This document shows positions 59,071 to 64,000 of a stretch of DNA of 64,000 nucleotides, one piece after another. Numbering within the stretch: position 1 is the first letter of the stretch; each line of letters begins with the position of its first letter. Both the position numbers and the translations under genes were made by a program. A model generated the notes under the pieces. That model ran no database searches. It was not told the DNA's origin and saw nothing but the letters and a program-made list of their open reading frames with translations. The stretch is from NCBI GenBank assembly GCA_963836015.1, contig CAWIIF010000004.1, positions 496,001-560,000 of the forward strand. The letters are read 5' to 3'. This DNA is from CAWCDJ01 sp963836015. Its GTDB lineage: Bacteria; Acidobacteriota; Terriglobia; Bryobacterales; Bryobacteraceae.

Positions 59071-60612
59071 ATGACCATCAATTCTCGATTGCCGCGACGC
59101 TTTGCGTTCGCGGGCCTGTCTTTCGCTTTGCTTTGCCTCGCTCAAAAGGACCCGGGGGTTCGCGGGGGACCTCCGGGAGCCGGCGGGCCGATCCCAGGAC
59201 TTCAACCCAACGAACTGGCTTTGTTCATCGAGGGGAAGGCCAGAACGGTACAGCTGGAATCCGTTTGCGACGACTGCAACGACGTGACGCTCGGCTCCGA
59301 TACGGGCGAGGATCCCAACCTCGCCACATTGACCAATTCGTCTGGCTTGGGCGCGCGGTTCAACGGCGACCAGTGTTCGGTCTGCCATCAGCAGCCGGCG
59401 ATCGGCGGATCCGGAGGCTTCCTGGTGCCGAATCCGCAGGATCCGCCGGGCCGGCGTCGTAAGCCGGAAAACCCCATGTTCGACCTGATTCCCCATCGCA
59501 AGGGCGGGTTGAACTACGTGCCGTCGTTCATCACGCAGTATGGTCCGATCCGGGAAGTCCGATTTCAAAGAAAGCCGGACGGGACGCCGGACGGCGGCGT
59601 GCATCAACTGTTCACCGTGGTCGGGCGTTCAGACATCGGTTCGCCGGGGTGCACGGCCGCGAACCTTCCACCCACCGATTTCGAGACTCAGTATCGAAAC
59701 GGCAACCTGTCATTCCGCATCCCGCTGCAGATGTTCGGGCTGGGACTGGTCGAAGCGATTCAGGACCAGACGATTCTGAGCAATCTGGCATCGACGGCCT
59801 CGTTACGGGCGGCGCTGGGGATCGCCGGAATGCCGAACCGGAGCGGCAACGATGGCACCATAACGCGCTTTGGATGGAAGGCTCAAAACAAGTCAGTGGT
59901 CATGTTCGCCGGCGAAGCCTACAACGTCGAGATGGGCGTGACGAACGATGTGTTCCCAACCAGCACGGACGAAACGGCAATCTGCAACCAGGGGAAAAAC
60001 GAGCCGAACGATATTACGCGAACGGATCCGAACGATCTCCGCAACCAAGGCTTCCAGAATCCACTGCACATCCTGCCGGACTGGCTGGAATTCGCGATCT
60101 TCATGCGCCAACTGGCCCCGCCGCAGCCGGTGCCTTTCTCGCCGAGCGCCCAGCGGGGGCAGCAACTGTTCGGCACGGGGGGCAACAACCCGGGGATCGG
60201 CTGTTTTCTTTGCCACACGCCGGTGATGGTCACGGGGCCGGGACATGAGACGGAAGCGCTGCAAAACCTGGAGGCCCACCTCTATTCCGACCTTCTGATC
60301 CATCACATGGGGCGAGGCCTGGCCGATAATGTCACGCAGGGCCTGGCGCAAGGCGATATGTTCCGGACTACTCCGCTGTGGGGAATCGGCCAGCGATTGT
60401 TCTTCCTGCACGATGGACGCACCAGTGACCTGTTGGCTGCCATCGAGGCCCACGCTTCTGCCAGCGGGCAGGACAATGCAGGCGACAGCAACATCCAGGG
60501 CCTGCACGGCAACAACTATCCGCCGTCGGAAGCCACGGCGGTGATCCGCAAGTTCGACGCCCTGCCGGCCGCCGACAAGCAGGCGATTCTGAACTTTCTG
60601 CGATCGCTCTGA
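59071..60612 (+). CDS. Di-heme oxidoreductase-like protein (DHOR/DUF1111 type)
   Basis: The 513-residue exported protein has a signal peptide (FAFAGLSFALLCLAQ) and two c-type heme sites: CSVCH at residues 102-106 and CFLCH at 378-382. Other typical segments are GLGARFNGDQCSVCHQQPA, FRIPLQMFGLGLVEAI and RFGWKAQNKSVVMFAGEAYN, with a C-terminal FLHDGRTSDLLAAIEAH and a KQAILNFLRSL ending. This matches the DUF1111 thiol-oxidoreductase-like/MauG-related di-heme family, expected in the periplasm; substrates are mostly unknown. ATG 59071 has GGAGG seven bases upstream. A second CxxC pair near residue 66 (CDDCND) may form a disulfide. It follows the response regulator gene by about 90 bp. Confidence 0.88.
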   Translation: MTINSRLPRRFAFAGLSFALLCLAQKDPGVRGGPPGAGGPIPGLQPNELALFIEGKARTVQLESVCDDCNDVTLGSDTGEDPNLATLTNSSGLGARFNGDQCSVCHQQPAIGGSGGFLVPNPQDPPGRRRKPENPMFDLIPHRKGGLNYVPSFITQYGPIREVRFQRKPDGTPDGGVHQLFTVVGRSDIGSPGCTAANLPPTDFETQYRNGNLSFRIPLQMFGLGLVEAIQDQTILSNLASTASLRAALGIAGMPNRSGNDGTITRFGWKAQNKSVVMFAGEAYNVEMGVTNDVFPTSTDETAICNQGKNEPNDITRTDPNDLRNQGFQNPLHILPDWLEFAIFMRQLAPPQPVPFSPSAQRGQQLFGTGGNNPGIGCFLCHTPVMVTGPGHETEALQNLEAHLYSDLLIHHMGRGLADNVTQGLAQGDMFRTTPLWGIGQRLFFLHDGRTSDLLAAIEAHASASGQDNAGDSNIQGLHGNNYPPSEATAVIRKFDALPAADKQAILNFLRSL

Positions 60613-60635
60613 ACGTACCGTCCAGGGGCGGCGGA

Positions 60636-60914
60636 CTACCGCCTGCGGTTCGCCGCTTCGGCCGCCGCCTTCAGCTCTCGATTGACCTGATCCAGGAGTT
60701 CCTTGGCCTTTTGAGCGTGACCCTGCATATCGAACTCATTGGCCTCCTGGGCGGCGACGATTCGTTCCCACGCCTGCTGGCTCAACCGCTGGGCGGCGGC
60801 GAGGTTCGGGTGGCGTCCGCCAGAGACATTCTCCTTGGGCCTCTGGGCCACGGCAACCCCTCCGACCACAAGCAGCAATCCAAGAGCAGCACCGGCAACA
60901 CGAGTTTTGATCAT
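60636..60914 (-). CDS. Small exported helical protein
   Basis: The 92-residue product has a signal peptide (VAGAALGLLLVVGGVAVAQ) and a mature part of about 70 residues. That part is two helices rich in Ala, Gln and Lys (NLAAAQRLSQQAWERIVAAQ, AQKAKELLDQVNRELKAAAE), ending in basic residues. The pattern is common in short acidobacterial and planctomycete exported proteins with no known function. ATG 60914 gives a clean signal peptide; the frame extends to 60950. It converges on the di-heme gene 23 bp away. Confidence 0.7.
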   Translation of the reverse strand: MIKTRVAGAALGLLLVVGGVAVAQRPKENVSGGRHPNLAAAQRLSQQAWERIVAAQEANEFDMQGHAQKAKELLDQVNRELKAAAEAANRRR

Positions 60915-60998
60915 GGGAGGTATTCTAGTGGCGGCCGTGCGCGGGCACAAGTTATCTTTGCGTAGCTCAAAAGAGCTATGCCGGTCGTGCGGGCGGAT

Positions 60999-62360
60999 TT
61001 ACTTCAGGTAGCCAAGGTATTCGGGATCTCCGGCCGCGAGCGAGGCGCTGAGCTTTCCCGCTAATTCCCATTGCCCGATGATGGGGTATTCAAGCATGGC
61101 GAGTTGGGCGAGCGCGGCGGATCCGGAGAGGGCGGCGCGAATGGTGGTGCGTTCGTAGGCCTTCACGGACTGCACGAGGCCGCGGACGGAATCGGGCAGC
61201 CGGCCGGTGCGGCGGGGGTGTGCGCCGGTGCGGTCGATGTCACAAGGCACTTCTACGATGTCCTCGGGATCGAGATCTTCGATAGCGCCGTCGTTCCGGA
61301 CGTTGACGACCACCTGGCGGCTCTCATCGGAGACCAGGCCGGTCATGACGTCGAGTGCGATCCGGTGGTATCCGGTGGCGGTCTCGAACGGATCGTAGTC
61401 TTCGGAGGCGGCCTCGAACGCTGAGCCAGCTTGGCCTTCGATCTTCATGTAGGAGGCGTTGCGCTGGAGGAGGTAGGAGCGATAGATGGCCAGCGCGCCG
61501 GGGGCGCCGGCGGCCGTAAGTGCTCCGAAGAGTCCGGCATTCATGCGCTGCAACTCTTCGCCGCGGCTGGCGCCGGCCTTAAGCTGGTTCTCATGCGCCT
61601 TGCGCTGGCTGTAGTAGAAGAACAGGTACTCGGTCGGAATCAGCCGCAAGGTCTGGATCAGGGCGGGGTCGAAGAGATCGGCGGGGTACAGGCCGCGGAG
61701 GAGGTTGGAGTCGTCGAGCAGGCGGCCGGTGATGTCCTCGCCGCGCAGGGTGACGCGGCGCACCCAGCCGAGATGGTTGAGACCGGCGTAGTCGAAGGTC
61801 ATCTCGGCGGGCGGCGCCCCGACGGCTTCGGCGATCCGGTGAAACAGCTCGATGGGCGTGTCGCAGATGCCGATCACCCGCAGCGACGTGTTCTGCACCA
61901 GGGCTTGGGTGATGAGTCCGGCGGGGTTGGTGAAGTTGATGAACCACGCGCCGGGCGCCACGCGTTCCACCGTGCGGGCGTGGCGCAGGGTGACCGGCAG
62001 GGTGCGGAGGGCCATGGCCGCGCCGGCGGGTCCAGTGGTCTCCTGGCCCGCGAGGCCGTGCTCGATGGCAATGCGTTCGTCGCGCGCGCGCGCAGCGATC
62101 CCACCGACACGCACGCTGTTGAGGACGAAGTCGGCGCCCTCGGCGGCCTCTTCGAGGCGGGAGGAGACGCGAATCTCGAATCCGGTTTTCGACTGCCGGA
62201 GGATCTCTCGGCCGAGCCGGGCGATGGTCTCGGTGCGTTCGGCGTCGACGTCGTAGAGCGTGAGCCGGCCGATCTGGAGCAGTTGCTGCGCCTGGGACAA
62301 CCCGTAGATGACGAGGGGCGTGCGCACGCCTCCGCCGCCAATGATAGTTACGTTCCGCAT
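60999..62360 (-). CDS. GH4-family NAD-dependent glycosidase
   Basis: The 453-residue product has an N-terminal Rossmann fold (MRNVTIIGGGGVRTPLVIYG) and the GH4 motifs. These are FINFTNPAGLITQAL, the metal ligand region with Cys in VIGICDTPIEL, FDYAGLNHLGWVRRVTLRG, and a conserved Tyr/His stretch near MKIEGQAG. GH4 enzymes cleave glycosides by an oxidation-elimination route needing NAD+ and Mn2+. Members act on 6-phospho-alpha- or beta-glucosides or alpha-galactosides. Since it follows a PfkB kinase and a permease, a phosphorylated or galactoside substrate in the cytoplasm is likely. ATG 62360 lies inside the 3' end of the PfkB gene; ATG 62378 is a possible alternative. Confidence 0.88.
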   Translation of the reverse strand: MRNVTIIGGGGVRTPLVIYGLSQAQQLLQIGRLTLYDVDAERTETIARLGREILRQSKTGFEIRVSSRLEEAAEGADFVLNSVRVGGIAARARDERIAIEHGLAGQETTGPAGAAMALRTLPVTLRHARTVERVAPGAWFINFTNPAGLITQALVQNTSLRVIGICDTPIELFHRIAEAVGAPPAEMTFDYAGLNHLGWVRRVTLRGEDITGRLLDDSNLLRGLYPADLFDPALIQTLRLIPTEYLFFYYSQRKAHENQLKAGASRGEELQRMNAGLFGALTAAGAPGALAIYRSYLLQRNASYMKIEGQAGSAFEAASEDYDPFETATGYHRIALDVMTGLVSDESRQVVVNVRNDGAIEDLDPEDIVEVPCDIDRTGAHPRRTGRLPDSVRGLVQSVKAYERTTIRAALSGSAALAQLAMLEYPIIGQWELAGKLSASLAAGDPEYLGYLK

Positions 62361-63283
62361 GACTGTGTCTTTAGACATTGTTCCAGACGCCGGGCATCGG
62401 GGACGCCGGCCACGCCGCCATAGGCTTCGGTGGAGAGCGCGCCGCAGATGTTGGCTACGTTCAGCGCGACTTCGGGCGGATCGCCCCGGAGCCACGAATG
62501 GAGCAGGCCGGCATTGAAGCAGTCGCCGGCGCCCGTCGTGTCGATGGGGGTGACGGGGAGAGGGGCAGCGAACCGGATGTCGCCATCCCACAGGAGCGCG
62601 GCGCCGCGCGCGCCCAGCTTGAGCGCGACGCGCCGGACGCCCACGTCCTGGAACCATCGGAGGTTCTCTTCGGGATCCTGCAGGCCGGTAATCGCGTGGG
62701 CCTCGGTTTCGTTGGGAAAAAATCCGTCGAGCAGGGGCAGGATATCGCCCATGCGCGGATCCCGCAGCCAGGGTTCGTGCCAGCCGACGTCGAGGGACAC
62801 GGTGCATCCGTTGCAGCGAATGGCGGCGAAGAGATCCGCCGCGGTGTCGAGATCGGGGGCGAAGGCCAGGTGCACGTGGCGGGCACGCGACAGGTGATTG
62901 GCGGCGGCGGTTTCGGCGAGGGCGTTGGGGAAGCCGCGGTTCGCTCCGAGATACGTGAAGAAGCTGCGTTCCTGCGGCGTGCTGACCGCCACCGTGAAGG
63001 CGGTGGGCTCGGAGGAATCGCGGGCGATCTGCGCAGTATCGACACCGTTCTGATGCAGGCGATCGATCAGCCAATCGCCATCCGCACCGATCACGCCGAG
63101 GACGGCCGCGCGGGAGCCGAGTTTCGCCATGCCGCATGCAGTGTTGGCGGCGCCGCCCCCCACCTCGCGGTGATAAGTCTTGGCAAAGGCCTCCTGTCCG
63201 GGGCTGGGCCAGAACTCGAAACCGCTCAGGATGAGGTCGGCATACAGTTCGCCGGCCACCATGATGTCGAGGGCCTCAGGCAT
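62348..63283 (-). CDS. PfkB-family carbohydrate kinase, second copy
   Basis: The 311-residue kinase of the ribokinase fold shares its architecture and start (IMVAGELYADLILSGFEFWP, compare LIAGELNPDLILRGYQFFP) with the PfkB gene at 21 kb. It has the GGGAANTACGMAKLGSRAAV substrate region, FFPNETEAHAITG, and the C-terminal DTTGAGDCFNAGLLHSWL with the catalytic Asp. ATG 63283 overlaps the stop of the permease gene and has AGGTG nearby; the frame is open to 63436 within the permease gene. Its end overlaps the GH4 gene. It is probably a sugar kinase for the substrate imported by the operon. Confidence 0.88.
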   Translation of the reverse strand: MPEALDIMVAGELYADLILSGFEFWPSPGQEAFAKTYHREVGGGAANTACGMAKLGSRAAVLGVIGADGDWLIDRLHQNGVDTAQIARDSSEPTAFTVAVSTPQERSFFTYLGANRGFPNALAETAAANHLSRARHVHLAFAPDLDTAADLFAAIRCNGCTVSLDVGWHEPWLRDPRMGDILPLLDGFFPNETEAHAITGLQDPEENLRWFQDVGVRRVALKLGARGAALLWDGDIRFAAPLPVTPIDTTGAGDCFNAGLLHSWLRGDPPEVALNVANICGALSTEAYGGVAGVPDARRLEQCLKTQSCGT

Positions 63284-64000
63284 CGGCACCTGCCGGGCGC
63301 GCGTTGAAGGGCCACTCGCCGGTTCCGCGCGCATGCCAGAGATAGGCGGCGACTCCGCACACCAGCAGTGCGATACCGGCCAGGATATAGGCCGGGCCGC
63401 TGGCGACCAGAATGTACAGCCAGCCAAGGAACGCAATGATGCAGGGCAGCGGATAAAGCGGCATGCGGAAGGGGCGAGCGATATCGGGCCGGTTGCGGCG
63501 AATGAGGGTGACGGCGAAGACCTGCGCCATGAATTGAATCAGGACCTGGATGACGATCAGGCCGTTGATGAGCACGTCGAGCTTCAGAAGGGACGCGGCG
63601 GCCGACGAGATCCCGATGAAGAGCACCGAGAAGTAGGGGAAATTCTTGGTGGCGTGCAATCGAGCGAACGGGCGGAAGAAGCGGCCATCCACTGCGGCGG
63701 CGTAGGGGACGCGCGAATAGCCGAGGAGGACGGCGAAGACGGAAGCGAAGGTGGTCCACAGAATGAGGACCGTGACGATGGCCGCCGCCTTCAGGCCGTA
63801 AATCCGCTGGATGAAGTCGGACACGATGGCGGTGGATTGAATGGCCTCACGCCAGGGCACGACACCGATGATGGTCACGTTCATGGTGAGATAGAGGGCT
63901 GCGACGGCGATGACGGAGAGCAGGATCGACTGGGGCACGACCTTCTCGGGCTTGCGTACTTCGCCGGCGAAGAAGCAGACGTTGTTGTACCCGCCGTAGT
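63276..64000 (-). CDS. APC-family permease, C-terminal part (5' end outside window)
   Basis: The frame is open to the right-hand edge, where it reads YGGYNNVCFFAGEVRKPEKV, so the gene begins beyond 64000. The visible 240 or so residues contain about six hydrophobic helices. GGYNNVCFFAGEVRKPEK is the helix 6-7 motif of APC amino acid permeases, and GYSRVPYAAAVDGRFF is also typical. The motif and helix layout indicate an amino acid or polyamine/solute permease. Its stop overlaps the PfkB start (ATGA-like), so transporter, kinase and GH4 hydrolase form one operon. Confidence 0.85.
   Translation of the reverse strand, partial: YGGYNNVCFFAGEVRKPEKVVPQSILLSVIAVAALYLTMNVTIIGVVPWREAIQSTAIVSDFIQRIYGLKAAAIVTVLILWTTFASVFAVLLGYSRVPYAAAVDGRFFRPFARLHATKNFPYFSVLFIGISSAAASLLKLDVLINGLIVIQVLIQFMAQVFAVTLIRRNRPDIARPFRMPLYPLPCIIAFLGWLYILVASGPAYILAGIALLVCGVAAYLWHARGTGEWPFNARPAGADA

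Noticed and set aside
62361..63137. N-terminal extension of the GH4 frame
   Set aside because: It runs through the PfkB gene in another frame, and GH4 proteins begin at the Rossmann motif found at 62360.
61431..63307. Two long plus-strand ORFs opposite the GH4 and PfkB genes
   Set aside because: They are Gly/Val-rich antisense frames of two well-supported genes.
1..64000. CRISPR array, tRNA or rRNA gene, insertion sequence
   Set aside because: I found no regularly spaced direct repeats, no cloverleaf-like or rRNA-like stretch, and no transposase or integrase motifs. A dedicated search could still find a short RNA gene.

Overview
The window is a GC-rich chromosomal stretch with dense, mostly intact protein genes and no rRNA, tRNA, CRISPR array or transposase that I could recognise. 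The gene families point to an acidobacterium, most likely of the Solibacter/Bryobacter type. These are giant TonB-dependent receptors with an N-terminal carboxypeptidase-regulatory-like domain, an ADOP-type MacB/FtsX permease, a beta-propeller sensor kinase, TPR-CHAT and ECF sigma genes, a DUF1111-type di-heme protein, and many TPR proteins. The assignment is an inference from gene content; no marker gene is present.

Layout. 0-1.4 kb: 3' end of a TonB-dependent receptor. 1.8-7.7 kb: a tightly coupled plus-strand operon holding a TPR protein with a TonB-like C-terminus, an orphan ParA-family ATPase, a small protein with a basic N-terminus, a TPR protein and a coiled-coil protein with 36-residue repeats. 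7.8-14.4 kb (minus): exported TPR protein, TonB-dependent receptor, GH20 hexosaminidase. 14.65-15.85 kb: membrane protein with an acidobacterial N-terminal module. 16.2-20.9 kb (plus): Na+/solute symporter interrupted by an in-frame TAA, a UroD-like protein, a galactokinase-like GHMP kinase and a PhyH-like dioxygenase. 21-23.2 kb (minus): PfkB kinase and SIS-domain isomerase, divergent from a DeoR regulator with candidate operators between them. 24.2-31.1 kb: APC permease, GH36 alpha-galactosidase and another TonB-dependent receptor. Together 8-31 kb looks like a galactoside/amino-sugar uptake and catabolism region.

31.1-34.9 kb is a molybdate locus: an XRE-HTH/periplasmic-binding-like regulator, ModA, and a ModB-ModC fusion. 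34.9-47.5 kb is the most unusual region. Two small Cys-containing genes run leftward. Divergent from them is a 39-residue peptide gene followed by a perfect 13-bp hairpin, three uncharacterised helical proteins (at least one resembling DUF6895 from memory), an ABC exporter, an ABC ATPase, a membrane permease, a permease fused to an M1-type zinc peptidase, and an ADOP permease. I read it as a candidate peptide production, export or immunity locus. 47.7-52.6 kb is an ECF sigma/anti-sigma pair followed by an unknown protein and a TPR-CHAT protease, with several apparent frameshifts.

52.6-60.9 kb: a small zinc-ribbon-like protein, GDP-mannose 4,6-dehydratase, an NHL-repeat protein, a propeller sensor kinase with its LuxR-type regulator, a di-heme oxidoreductase-like protein and a small exported protein. 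61-64 kb (minus): APC permease (5' end outside the window), a second PfkB kinase and a GH4 glycosidase in one overlapping operon.
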